From Bordetella parapertussis (GTDB lineage: Bacteria > Pseudomonadota > Gammaproteobacteria > Burkholderiales > Burkholderiaceae_B): a stretch of DNA of 64,000 nt. The position numbers and the translations under genes are program-made. The notes under the pieces were generated by a model. It worked only from the letters and a program-made list of their open reading frames with translations, had not been told where the DNA came from and ran no database searches. The stretch lies in the NCBI GenBank assembly GCA_945895265.1, contig CAMDEF010000005.1:62001-126000 (forward strand), given 5' to 3'. Below, piece after piece: positions 53,848 to 61,998 of the stretch. The stretch's first letter is position 1. Every line of letters begins with the position of its first letter.

Positions 53848-55218
53848 ATGCGTGAATTTCAAAGATTCATCCGTCTGGTAACAGCTGCAGGTGCCTTGCT
53901 TTTGGGTATCGGCTGTGCTCAGACGGTTGAGCCGCCGAGTGGCCCCGCGGTTGGGGTGCAGACGACCGAGCAGCTGAGTCGCTCCTCAGTGGGGTCTCAG
54001 ACGACAGAGTCGCCGCCCAGCCCTGTTGTAGAGGTACAGACGACCGAGCCGTTGCGTAGCGCCGCTGTTGGGGTACAGGCGGCCGAGCTGTCGCGTAGTC
54101 CTGCCACGGCGCCACAGCCGTCCGAGCCGACACGCAATGCTGCCATGGTTGCGCAGCCAACCGGGATACCGAGCAGTGCTGGTGCGGTCGCTGTCGCGGC
54201 AGACATGAAAGATACGGCGGCCTCAGTGCGCAATGCCGCAATCCTGTTGGCGGGCCAAGAACCAGTCACCGGTTTGCCGCCGGCACTGGCGCAAAGCCCT
54301 CGTTGGGCCGCTTTTGCCAAAGAGGTGACTGCAAATTGGGCGCGCTACAGTCAAAAGATTGCAGACCCGATGTCGCAGTGGGCCTTGGCTGAGTTGCCCG
54401 TAGCACCCGACACGGTGTTTTATCCTTTTTCTGGCCCTGACTTTGTGACTGTGCATCAGTTGTTTCCGACGGCACAGCGCTACGTCATGGTAGCCATGCA
54501 AAACGCTGAACGACCGTTGGATTTAGCCAATCTTGCCCCCGATCTCATCGACCCGAGTCTTGCTGTGCTGACCTCAGCCTGGCAACACTTTGGCGAGAAT
54601 GGTTTTTATGTGACTTCGTACCTCGAAAAGTATTTGTACTCAACCCGTGCCAACATCGGTGCCAGCACGTTTATTGTGAGTTTTTTGACCTTGCAGGGCT
54701 TTGAAATTGAACGTGTTGTACCCATACAAGTTGCTGCAGACGGCTCGTTGCAAGAGCTCTCGCCAGACATGCCGCGTTGGCGGTCGGTGCGAATACAGGC
54801 CAGCAAGCAGGGTAAGTCGATTGTTGTCGATTATCTGAAAATTGATCTGTCAAACCCAGGGCTTCAAGGCGCGCCACAAAATCTTGCCCTGATCGGCACT
54901 CTCACAAAATACCCCGTGTTGTTTAAGGCGGCCTCGCATCTGCCACAGAATGTTGGCTTTAACATGATCGCCAATCAAGTGCTCGCGGATTCTCCTTTGA
55001 TCGTGCAAGATGAGACGGGTCTGAGTTATTCGACGCTGATTCGCGCGCACCAAGTTGCGTTGTTTGGCAAGTTTGTCGTCGCCCATCACTCGTTTCCAAG
55101 TTATCACGTTGACCTTGCCAAAGCTTTCTCCCAACGAGATGACACCAAACCCTTGAATTTTAGATTCGGCTATTTTAAAGACGGTAACTACGCGTTGATG
55201 GTTGCTTCAAGAAAATAA
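53848..55218 (+). CDS. Lipoprotein with six 13-residue repeats and a conserved unknown domain
   Basis: 456-residue predicted lipoprotein; lipobox around GIGC (Cys 23). Residues 35-112 are six tandem 13-residue repeats beginning VGVQTTEQLSRSS and decaying toward the C-terminal side (VGSQTTE, VEVQTTE, VGVQAAE, TAPQPSE, MVAQPTG), a probable flexible Pro/Ser/Thr stalk. Residues about 150-456 form a compact domain with FYPFSGPDFVTVHQLFP, YVMVAMQNAE and FLTLQGFEIERV. This domain resembles conserved unknown proteins with a YPFSGPDF motif, but I cannot name a family. The stalk would hold it away from the membrane. Confidence 0.82.
   Translation: MREFQRFIRLVTAAGALLLGIGCAQTVEPPSGPAVGVQTTEQLSRSSVGSQTTESPPSPVVEVQTTEPLRSAAVGVQAAELSRSPATAPQPSEPTRNAAMVAQPTGIPSSAGAVAVAADMKDTAASVRNAAILLAGQEPVTGLPPALAQSPRWAAFAKEVTANWARYSQKIADPMSQWALAELPVAPDTVFYPFSGPDFVTVHQLFPTAQRYVMVAMQNAERPLDLANLAPDLIDPSLAVLTSAWQHFGENGFYVTSYLEKYLYSTRANIGASTFIVSFLTLQGFEIERVVPIQVAADGSLQELSPDMPRWRSVRIQASKQGKSIVVDYLKIDLSNPGLQGAPQNLALIGTLTKYPVLFKAASHLPQNVGFNMIANQVLADSPLIVQDETGLSYSTLIRAHQVALFGKFVVAHHSFPSYHVDLAKAFSQRDDTKPLNFRFGYFKDGNYALMVASRK
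53950..54183 (+). repeat. Six in-frame 39-bp tandem repeats
   Basis: Six units of 39 bp encode the 13-residue stalk repeats. GTGCAGACGACCGAGC-like cores are recognisable in units one to four and blur in five and six. Units differ by many substitutions, so the array is old, or under selection for composition. Confidence 0.9.
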
Positions 55219-55261
55219 CCGTTCGCTACATCAATGCACATATCCCTAAAAAGAGACCAAT

Positions 55262-55717
55262 ATGATTCAGACACGCCATATCTTTCAAATCGTTCTAACA
55301 GTACCTAATATTGTTGACCTAGGTCAGACCCCTGTCGGCGGGCGAAAGATTGCCAATGTCACGGGTGGCACGTTCGAGGGAGACCGCATTCGCGGCACAG
55401 TCAAAGCCGCCCCTGGTGGCGACTGGTTGCTGATGCGCCCCGACGATGTGTTGACCTTAGATGTGCGCCTAATCCTCGAAACGGATGACAATCAGCTGAT
55501 TTATATGAGTTATCGTGGTTTGCGGCACGGCCCCAAAGACGTGATGGCCCGCTTGAATAAGGGCGAAAAGGTTGATCCGGCTGAGTATTACTTTCGCACC
55601 ACTCCGGTGCTTGAAACAGGCTCAGAAAAGTATAGTTGGCTCAATAAAATCATCTGTGTGGCAACTGGCCGCCGCGAAGCCGCTGGTCCGATTTATGACG
55701 TCTACGAAGTGCTGTAG
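55262..55717 (+). CDS. DUF3237 family protein
   Basis: 151-residue protein recognised as DUF3237 by the GGRKIANVTGGTFEGDRIRGTV block, GGDWLLMRPDDVLTLDVRLIL, YMSYRGLRHGP and YYFRTTPVLETGSEKYSWLN near the C-terminus. It is an all-beta barrel-like family of unknown activity that often lies with acyl-CoA and aromatic catabolism genes. It precedes the two acyl-CoA dehydrogenase genes by 227 bp. The start ATG 55262 follows an AGAGACC site. Confidence 0.92.
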   Translation: MIQTRHIFQIVLTVPNIVDLGQTPVGGRKIANVTGGTFEGDRIRGTVKAAPGGDWLLMRPDDVLTLDVRLILETDDNQLIYMSYRGLRHGPKDVMARLNKGEKVDPAEYYFRTTPVLETGSEKYSWLNKIICVATGRREAAGPIYDVYEVL

Positions 55718-55755
55718 CCGTTGCTAAATTGGTCGAGGCGGCTGCGTTGCGTCCA

Positions 55756-55785
55756 GAGCCCTTAAAGAGTAATCTTCAAGGGCTC
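55756..55785. terminator. Hairpin after the DUF3237 gene
   Basis: GAGCCCTT and AAGGGCTC form a perfect 8-bp stem with a 14-base loop that itself can pair partly (AAAG/CTT). No T-run follows, so termination strength is uncertain. It separates the DUF3237 gene from the acyl-CoA dehydrogenases. Confidence 0.5.
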
Positions 55786-55944
55786 GGGTGAGTCTTGTGT
55801 TCTGTCAAACGCAGCAGCTGCGATAAAAATAATAGCGAAACATGGCATGAACCAAGCGTTCAAGGCCTACCACAAACGGGTTGAGTGAACCGAGCTGACG
55901 TGGGTTAAGTCAATGGATTGATCTGATTAACTAAAGAGACAACA

Positions 55945-57156
55945 ATGAATTTTTTGTTCAATGCTGAAGAAGAAAAGCTACGTTCAACCGTGCGCGAGTT
56001 TTTGGCCGAGCATTTCACTGACGAAGTGCGTGCCGAAAATACCGCGGGTAAGCGCGGCGAAGGATGGGGGCCGGCAATTCGCGCTTTTTTTGACACGGTC
56101 AATGAAAAGCGCTGGTTCGCCTGGAGCTGGCCGACTGAGTTCGGTGGCGGCGGTGGCGACCGCACTGCCCAGTTTGTGATCGAAGAAGAATTTTACCGGT
56201 CAACCGGCATCACCTTAGGTGGTGGCACGGGTGCCCCGGCGATTTTGTCGTTTGGTACAGCCGTACAAAAACAAGAGTTTGTTCCTGGCGCCATCAAGCG
56301 TGAAATTATTTTCTGTCAAGGTTACAGCGAGCCCGGTTGTGGCACTGACCTAGCGGGCATTCGTTGCCGTGCAAAACGTGTGGGTGACAAGTACATTATT
56401 ACGGGTCAAAAAATCTATACGACTAACGCCCAGAATTCGACGCACATCTTTTTGATGTGTCGCACTGACCCTGACTCAGTGCGTCATCGTGGCTTATCGA
56501 TTTTGCTCGTTCCGATGGATGTACCTGGGTTAACTGTGCGTCCGCTTTGGACAGTACAAAATGACCCCCCAGCGCCTTTTGGCACCACCTATGGCGAAGA
56601 GCGCACCAATGAGGTGTTCTTTGACGACGTTGAAGTGCCGGTGTCTTGCTTGCTGGGTGAAGAGGGCGGCGGCTGGGAAGTGGCGCGGCGTGGCTTGAAC
56701 TTGGATCGCGTAGGAGCCTGGCGTTATTTGATTTCTGTCATGCGCGATGAAGATATTGTGAACTGGTTGCACGGTGAGGGCGAGTTACAAGACTCACTGC
56801 GCGAAGATACGCAAGTTCGCGACAAAGTTGCAGAGATGTGGACGGAAGCTGAAGTCTGTCGGTTAATGACGATGCGCAGTATTAGCATTGAGCAAAGTGG
56901 CGGCAAATTTACCTATGAAGGTTCGGCCGAAAAAGTCTTTGCCCCCGAGCACAGCGTGCGCACGACCGAAGCCATCAGTCAGATCTTGGGTCCGTTTGCC
57001 CAGCTGATGCAGGGCTCGCCTGCTGCAATTGAAAAAGGCGTCTTTGCGCACAATATTTTGGGCGCCTATCAGTCAACGATCAACCACGGTAGCGTTCAGG
57101 TGATGCGCGACCAAGTGGCCCGTATTGGCCTAGGTATGCCGCGCGCGGCAAAATAA
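55945..57156 (+). CDS. Acyl-CoA dehydrogenase family protein, large-subunit-like
   Basis: 403-residue FAD enzyme introducing an alpha-beta double bond in acyl-CoA. Marks are FCQGYSEPGCGTDLAGIRCRAKRVGDKYIITGQKIYTTNAQNS (shown here as the FAD/substrate segment with SEPGCGTD), NEVFFDDVEVPVSCLLGEEGGGW and GAYQSTINHGSVQVMRDQVA. The YQSTINHG..QVMRDQ ending is like PimC-type large subunits. It pairs with the shorter dehydrogenase 20 bp downstream, so a heterotetramer is likely. Substrate is unknown: a dicarboxyl-, branched or steroid-chain acyl-CoA are options. Confidence 0.9.
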   Translation: MNFLFNAEEEKLRSTVREFLAEHFTDEVRAENTAGKRGEGWGPAIRAFFDTVNEKRWFAWSWPTEFGGGGGDRTAQFVIEEEFYRSTGITLGGGTGAPAILSFGTAVQKQEFVPGAIKREIIFCQGYSEPGCGTDLAGIRCRAKRVGDKYIITGQKIYTTNAQNSTHIFLMCRTDPDSVRHRGLSILLVPMDVPGLTVRPLWTVQNDPPAPFGTTYGEERTNEVFFDDVEVPVSCLLGEEGGGWEVARRGLNLDRVGAWRYLISVMRDEDIVNWLHGEGELQDSLREDTQVRDKVAEMWTEAEVCRLMTMRSISIEQSGGKFTYEGSAEKVFAPEHSVRTTEAISQILGPFAQLMQGSPAAIEKGVFAHNILGAYQSTINHGSVQVMRDQVARIGLGMPRAAK

Positions 57157-57176
57157 GAACAAAGGTAATGTGAATC

Positions 57177-58334
57177 ATGGATATTTTGCTTGACGATCAA
57201 GAAGTACAAATCCGAGAAGCGGCCTCAGAGTTTTTGGCTGGCGAATGTACGTCGGCGTTGGTGCGTAAGATTGAAACAGACCCGTTGCAGTATTCGCCAG
57301 CGTTATGGGAAAAGTTTGCCGAGAATGGCTGGCTTCAACTGTGTTTGTCGGATAAAAACGGCGGTCAAGAGTTGCCTTTAACGTATCTTGCCTTGTTATT
57401 TGAATTAGCGGGCTATCACATTGCACCCATCCCTTTGCATTCGACCATGGTGCCAGCCATGATCATTGATCGGTATGGCAATGCAGAGCAGCAGCAACTC
57501 TTGCAGTCAGTGCTGAGCGGTGAGCTGATCTTGAGCCATGCGGTGACCGAGGCCAATGGTCGTTGGGCACCCGAGTCAATCAAGCTTGAAGGCTGTATCG
57601 AAGGCGATCAGCTTGTACTGAACGGCACAAAAACTTTTGTGGGTAGTTATCGCGCCTCCAAGCAATGCTTGGTTGTTTATCGCGAAGCGGCAGTACCTCA
57701 CCAGTTGGGCGTTGTGCTGGTGCCGACCGATGCAGCAGGCTTAAGCAGCGATGCTTTGGTATCGATGGCAAAAGATGGCGAAGCTAACGTGCAGTTCAAT
57801 AACGTCAGGGTGCCGATGAACGCGCGCGTGGGTTCGTCAACGCAAGGTAACGCGATCGCACTTGAGGTGATGGATTTTTCTGCAGTGTTGTACGCTTCAA
57901 TGATGGCGGGTGCAGGTCGCAGAACGCTTGACATGGCCGTGGCACATGCCAAACAACGTGAAGCTTTCGGTCAGCCAATCGGTGCGTTTCAGGCCATTCA
58001 GCATTTGTGTGCCAACATGGTCAATGCGATTGACGGTACCACCATGCTTGCTCGCGAAGCGTTATGGCGCATCGATCAAAAATTACCCCATCGCGTCAAC
58101 GTTGCTCAGGCAAAATCGTTTGGTAACGAACAATGCATGATGGTGGTGCGCTCGGCGCAGCAAATTCATGGCGGCATGGGCTTTATTCGCGACTTTGACC
58201 TAAACCTTTGGTATCGCCGAGTGGGCTCCTGGAGCCTGCGTGGTGGTACCGCTGCAGAGCACCGTCGCACCATTGCCGCGGCACTGCTCGATCAGCCGGG
58301 CAAGGTTCGGATTGGTAATATCCCACAGGCTTGA
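57177..58334 (+). CDS. Acyl-CoA dehydrogenase family protein, small-subunit-like
   Basis: 385-residue partner of the preceding enzyme. N-terminal helical domain DDQEVQIREAASEFLAG, a shortened central segment (SHAVTEANGRW) lacking the usual SEPxxGSD, and the FAD-binding C-terminal half with KQREAFGQPIGAFQAIQH and QQIHGGMGFIRDFDLNLWYRR. The weak central motif is typical of the non-catalytic or secondary subunit in PimD-like pairs. ATG 57177 follows AAAGGTAATG-like spacing. Closes the operon. Confidence 0.88.
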   Translation: MDILLDDQEVQIREAASEFLAGECTSALVRKIETDPLQYSPALWEKFAENGWLQLCLSDKNGGQELPLTYLALLFELAGYHIAPIPLHSTMVPAMIIDRYGNAEQQQLLQSVLSGELILSHAVTEANGRWAPESIKLEGCIEGDQLVLNGTKTFVGSYRASKQCLVVYREAAVPHQLGVVLVPTDAAGLSSDALVSMAKDGEANVQFNNVRVPMNARVGSSTQGNAIALEVMDFSAVLYASMMAGAGRRTLDMAVAHAKQREAFGQPIGAFQAIQHLCANMVNAIDGTTMLAREALWRIDQKLPHRVNVAQAKSFGNEQCMMVVRSAQQIHGGMGFIRDFDLNLWYRRVGSWSLRGGTAAEHRRTIAAALLDQPGKVRIGNIPQA

Positions 58335-58451
58335 AGCCAGTCGCGCTATGCCGTCAATCGTTCTTGTGTTTCAGTGGCTAACCGATTGACTCACAAGAGC
58401 CACAGACTCGTCTGTGTTTATGCGGCGATTTTTTGAGCTATGGCAGGCGGC

Positions 58452-59846
58452 TTAGCTCAAGCCGCCTGGCAGTGTCAATGTGATGCGCAGCCCGTTAGGC
58501 GCAATAGCTTGAAATAAGATTTCGCCGTCATATAGCTCAATGAGGTCATGCGCGATGCTCAGCCCAAGTCCGCTGCCCGGCACCGACTCGTCGGCCCGCT
58601 GACCGCGGCGTGGCGGATGTGCTGACTGAGTCAAGTTCTCGCAACCTGGCCCATCATCTTCGATGTTTAAACGTAACTTGCCAGAGCTGTAATCCCCGTC
58701 TATTGAGATACTCTTATTGGTCCACTTGTACGCGTTATCTAACAAGTTACCGACAATTTCTTGAAGATCTTGCACTTCACCCGCAAAGTATAGTTCCCTA
58801 GGTATGTCAGAGACCGTGACCTGAATTGATTTTTCTGCATGCACTTTTTTCATCACACGCGTCAATTGTTCGACGGTGGTTTTGACTGGCGTGCGCGCAT
58901 GAGGCACTCCGGCACTCGCTGCAATGCGTGCGCGTTTGAGCCGCCACTGCACCTGTTGCTGCAGTTGTTGCAACTGCTCTTGAAGTGAAGCCACCAGTGC
59001 TGGATCGTGGTGGTTGCGAGACTGTTCGAGCCGCAAGGCGTTACTCATCACAGAGATGGGTGTCTTAATCGAGTGCGCAAGGTCACCTGCTTGATTGCGA
59101 GCACGCTCAATGATTTTTTCATTGGTATCAATGACCGCATTGAAGTCTTCGATGAGTGGCTTGAGTTCAGTCGGAAACGCACCGACGATGCGTGTGCCAT
59201 TCCCTTGGCGCAACGCTTTGAGTGAGCGTTGTAGTTGCCGAAGCGGTTGTAGCCCAAACGCGACTTGTGCGCTAGCCGCAACAAGCAGACTCACAAAGAG
59301 GATGCCAACAAATAGCCAGAGCGAGCGCTGCCACGTTTGAATCGCGCGCGTGAGTGCTTGGGTGTCAGAACCGACTATCACCCGAAACCGCTTGCCCTCG
59401 AGTGCAGAGAACGCAACGTGTTGTTCGGCAACGATCAGTGATTGCGATGCGGGCCCAGTCAGCGCATGAAAATGGATTTCGCCGCCTTTAAGCACATCAT
59501 TTGCAACGTTGAGCTTGGTGTCCCACAGTGAACGCGATTTCGACAGCACTGTACCGCTTTGGTCATTAATTTGCCAATAGAGGCCAGACTCGGGTCGGTT
59601 AAAGCGAGGGTCGGCGCCTGTGGTCTGCATGAGCGGGTCGCCTTGCGCATCAACGTCGAACGCGGCAACAATCTGATAAAGATAGGATTGCAACTGTTGC
59701 TCAAACTGACGGGTGGCCTGGTCTTTAAAGAGCCCGTCCAAAGCGAGGGCTGTCAAGCCAAGCGCGAGTGCAATCCAGAGAGCAGTGCCGCCAAACAGAC
59801 GCAGCATTAGCGATCCGCGCCAGTTTTGAAAGAGATGACGAAACAT
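58452..59846 (-). CDS. Two-component sensor histidine kinase (PhoQ-like architecture)
   Basis: 464-residue membrane sensor. Two membrane segments (about 17-39 and 176-198) enclose a periplasmic domain; a HAMP-like linker follows. The phosphoacceptor is H258 in AGDLAHSIKTPISVM, and the ATPase domain has NLLDNAYKWT (N-box), DDGPGC (G1) and GSGLGLSIAHDLI (G2). ATG 59846 or the GTG three bases upstream starts it, directly after the regulator stop. A 10-bp stem (CAGGCGGCTT/AAGCCGCCTG) covers the stop codon at 58452. It pairs with the OmpR-type regulator and PepSY protein, facing the SHP cytochrome operon. Confidence 0.93.
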   Translation of the reverse strand: MFRHLFQNWRGSLMLRLFGGTALWIALALGLTALALDGLFKDQATRQFEQQLQSYLYQIVAAFDVDAQGDPLMQTTGADPRFNRPESGLYWQINDQSGTVLSKSRSLWDTKLNVANDVLKGGEIHFHALTGPASQSLIVAEQHVAFSALEGKRFRVIVGSDTQALTRAIQTWQRSLWLFVGILFVSLLVAASAQVAFGLQPLRQLQRSLKALRQGNGTRIVGAFPTELKPLIEDFNAVIDTNEKIIERARNQAGDLAHSIKTPISVMSNALRLEQSRNHHDPALVASLQEQLQQLQQQVQWRLKRARIAASAGVPHARTPVKTTVEQLTRVMKKVHAEKSIQVTVSDIPRELYFAGEVQDLQEIVGNLLDNAYKWTNKSISIDGDYSSGKLRLNIEDDGPGCENLTQSAHPPRRGQRADESVPGSGLGLSIAHDLIELYDGEILFQAIAPNGLRITLTLPGGLS

Positions 59847-59848
59847 CA

Positions 59849-60514
59849 CTAGCAGCCAACCTTGGCGAGTCGGTAACCCATGCCTCGCACGGTTTGTATC
59901 ATGCCGTCTGGTATTTTTTTTCGCAAGCGCCCAATCATGACTTCAATCGTATTTGAATCTCGGTCAAAGTCTTGTGCGTAAATGTGTTCAGTTAAAGCTG
60001 TGCGTGAGACTACTTCGTCAAGATGATGCATGAAATACGACAAAATTTTAAATTCATGACTCGTGAGCGCGATGAGCTCGTTTTCGCACGAGGCGCGACT
60101 CGTGCGGGTATCGAGTTCAAGCTTGCCGCAACGCAGGATGGAGTCGGCGCCGCCGCTGGCGCGTCGGATGAGGGCGCGTACGCGGGCTAGTATTTCTTGC
60201 ATATGAAAAGGCTTGGTGACGTAGTCGTCGGCGCCGGCGTCAATGCCAGCAACCTTGTCATGCCAGTCATCGCGTGCTGTGAGAATCAGCACCGGCATGG
60301 TGCGTTGCTCGGCACGCCATTTTCGTAAGACCGAGATTCCATCCATGAGCGGTAAGCCCACGTCCAAAATCACGGCGTCGTAGGGCTGCTCTTGACCTAG
60401 GTATAGCGCCTCGCGACCATCTGAGGCTACATCCACGGCGTAGCCACTGGCCGTCAACGCTTCTGAAAGTTGGCGTTGTAGGGTGGCATCATCCTCGACG
60501 ACCAATAGCCGCAT
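59849..60514 (-). CDS. OmpR-family response regulator
   Basis: 221-residue regulator. The receiver has D8/D9, phosphoacceptor D51 (AVILDVGLPLMDG), T79 and K101 (VTKPFHM); the C-terminal winged helix includes LTSHEFKILSYFMHH and IEVMIGRLRKKI. It starts with ATG 60514, whose upstream region is five copies of a 27-bp repeat. It is followed at once by its sensor kinase. Probable targets are the divergent SHP–DHC–cytochrome b561 operon and its own operon (inference from position). Confidence 0.95.
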   Translation of the reverse strand: MRLLVVEDDATLQRQLSEALTASGYAVDVASDGREALYLGQEQPYDAVILDVGLPLMDGISVLRKWRAEQRTMPVLILTARDDWHDKVAGIDAGADDYVTKPFHMQEILARVRALIRRASGGADSILRCGKLELDTRTSRASCENELIALTSHEFKILSYFMHHLDEVVSRTALTEHIYAQDFDRDSNTIEVMIGRLRKKIPDGMIQTVRGMGYRLAKVGC

Positions 60515-60645
60515 TGTTTAGCGCTCCGTAAATAGTCGCATTGATTAACGTTCCGTAAAGCGGCGCGGCGTTTAACGCTCAGTGAGTCGTCGTGTCGTTT
60601 GCCGCTCAGTGCATCACCACATTGTTTAGCGCTCTTTATTTGAGA
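60511..60645 (-). repeat. Five 27-bp repeats duplicating the pepSY–regulator junction
   Basis: Units begin at 60511, 60538, 60565, 60592 and 60619 (27-bp period). On the minus strand the unit is GAGCGC-TAA-ACA-ATG-CG-CTATTT: the last codons and stop of the PepSY gene plus the first codons of the regulator. The PepSY stop (60626) and the regulator ATG (60514) are 108 bp, exactly four units, apart from the ancestral spacing. The second unit retains a mini-frame encoding MRLFTER then stop, close to the regulator's MRLL start. Confidence 0.85.
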
Positions 60646-60955
60646 TGATTTCGCCCGTCTTTGCATCGACCTTTAGTTTTTGCAAACGGCCACCTGCTTT
60701 GAGGATTTTAAGCTCATAGATCCAAACCCCCTTTTTTTGCTCAAATTCAACGTCTAGCACCTGACCGGGCTGAGTTTGCTCAAGGCGTTCGAGAATGATC
60801 CTCAAACTTAGAATTTCACCGGCTTGCACCGCTTGGGTGGCTCGCTCTTGATCGGTTGGGGTAGCCAAGGCACTTGTCGCCGGAAGCGAACAGATCAGTA
60901 AGACCATCAACATAGCGGTGAAGGTAGGGAGAGTTTTCTGCGAGTTGAATTTCAT
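60626..60955 (-). CDS. Periplasmic PepSY-domain protein
   Basis: 109-residue exported protein with a Sec signal (cleavage near ALATP). The PepSY domain covers residues 40-106: AVQAGEILSLRIILERL and GVWIYELKILKAGGRLQKLKVDAKTGEIIS. Small PepSY proteins of this type are often encoded with OmpR/PhoQ-type two-component systems and cytochrome b561 genes and may tune the sensor or inhibit peptidases. Its stop codon lies inside the 27-bp repeat array. Divergent from the SHP gene. Confidence 0.92.
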   Translation of the reverse strand: MKFNSQKTLPTFTAMLMVLLICSLPATSALATPTDQERATQAVQAGEILSLRIILERLEQTQPGQVLDVEFEQKKGVWIYELKILKAGGRLQKLKVDAKTGEIISNKER

Positions 60956-61090
60956 CTTTATCTTCCGGTGTCAGCCACACTTGTATTGTGCACCCCAACA
61001 CATGAACCGAAGCTGAACGACTGATTCAGATAACGTACAAGGTCACTGCTGCATCATGACTACATTCGCTACGTCATGAGAGGTCAATAT

Positions 61091-61495
61091 ATGTTTAAGC
61101 AGAACTTACAGCAACTTTTCCTAGCCTTGGTGCTTGGTGCCACAGCCACTGTACACGCAGGCGACACCACCCCAGCGGCACAATTGCAACGGTTCGAAGC
61201 CGCCGCTGGTCGGCCAGCGAGCGCAGATAATGGCCGCATCTTCTTTACCTCGACGCACGGGTCTAAGTGGACTTGTGCCTCCTGTCACGGTGAGTCGCCC
61301 ACAAAGGTGTCTAAACATGCGAGCACGGGCAAAGCGATTGATCCGTTGGCACCCGCTGCGAACCCAGACGCGTTCACTGATGCCGCTCGCGTTGATAAGT
61401 GGTTTCGACGCAACTGTAAAGATGTGTTGTCGCGCGAATGCACAGCAGCTGAAAAGTCTGATGTCATAGCATTTTTGTTGGCGCTCAAGCCATGA
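61091..61495 (+). CDS. Sphaeroides-heme-protein-like cytochrome c (DUF1924)
   Basis: 134-residue periplasmic monoheme cytochrome. A Sec signal ends near VHAGD. The heme site is C62-AS-C65-H66. A conserved RRNC segment places N108 beside C109, with C117 able to form a disulfide, as in SHP of Rhodobacter, where an Asn is the second heme ligand and is displaced when O2 binds (established for that protein). ATG 61091 has a GAGAGG site; an ATG 15 bp upstream is less likely. The ATGA overlap with the next gene shows coupling to the diheme cytochrome. Confidence 0.9.
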   Translation: MFKQNLQQLFLALVLGATATVHAGDTTPAAQLQRFEAAAGRPASADNGRIFFTSTHGSKWTCASCHGESPTKVSKHASTGKAIDPLAPAANPDAFTDAARVDKWFRRNCKDVLSRECTAAEKSDVIAFLLALKP

Positions 61496-61998
61496 GGGGC
61501 AGATCAAGCACGCACAGAACACACCGCAGGTTTAGCGGGTTTAGTCTGGTTTTGCTCGTGGCCTTGGGTCTTGGCGCAAGCACAGCCGTGGCGGGTGGGT
61601 CGAAAGACTTTCAACCACTCGTCATGTCTGAAAAATATCGCAGCGAATGTGCCTCGTGTCATTTGGCGTACCCGCCAGCCTTGTTGCCTTTAGCCACTTG
61701 GCGACGTTTGCTTGGAAGTTTAGACAAGCATTACGGCGTAGACGCTTCGCTTGAGCCTGCTGAGGTCTTAGAGATTTCTAAATGGCTAGAACCGTTGGCT
61801 AGCACCTATAAAAAAGTGCGCGAAGAGCCGCAAGAGGATCGCATTACCAAATCAGCGTGGTTTGTGCGCGAACACCGCAAGATTGAGGCTGAGGTTTGGT
61901 TGCGCGAAAGTATTAAGAGTGCGGCAAATTGTGCGGCGTGCCATACCACGGCAGAGCAGGGCAACTACAACGACGATTTTGTGAGGATACCGAAATGA
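61492..61998 (+). CDS. Diheme cytochrome c (DHC)
   Basis: 168-residue exported cytochrome with two heme sites, CASCH (53-57) and CAACH (147-151). The N-terminal extension MRGRSSTHRTHRRFSG is basic and precedes the signal sequence. The spacing of the two CxxCH motifs and the YPPALLP segment match the DHC family that passes electrons to SHP. The gene overlaps both neighbours by 4 bp. Confidence 0.93.
   Translation: MRGRSSTHRTHRRFSGFSLVLLVALGLGASTAVAGGSKDFQPLVMSEKYRSECASCHLAYPPALLPLATWRRLLGSLDKHYGVDASLEPAEVLEISKWLEPLASTYKKVREEPQEDRITKSAWFVREHRKIEAEVWLRESIKSAANCAACHTTAEQGNYNDDFVRIPK

Noticed and set aside
60454..60666. 70-codon minus-strand frame across the 27-bp repeats
   Set aside because: It is an artefact of the repeat period being a multiple of three and overlaps both the regulator and PepSY genes in another frame.
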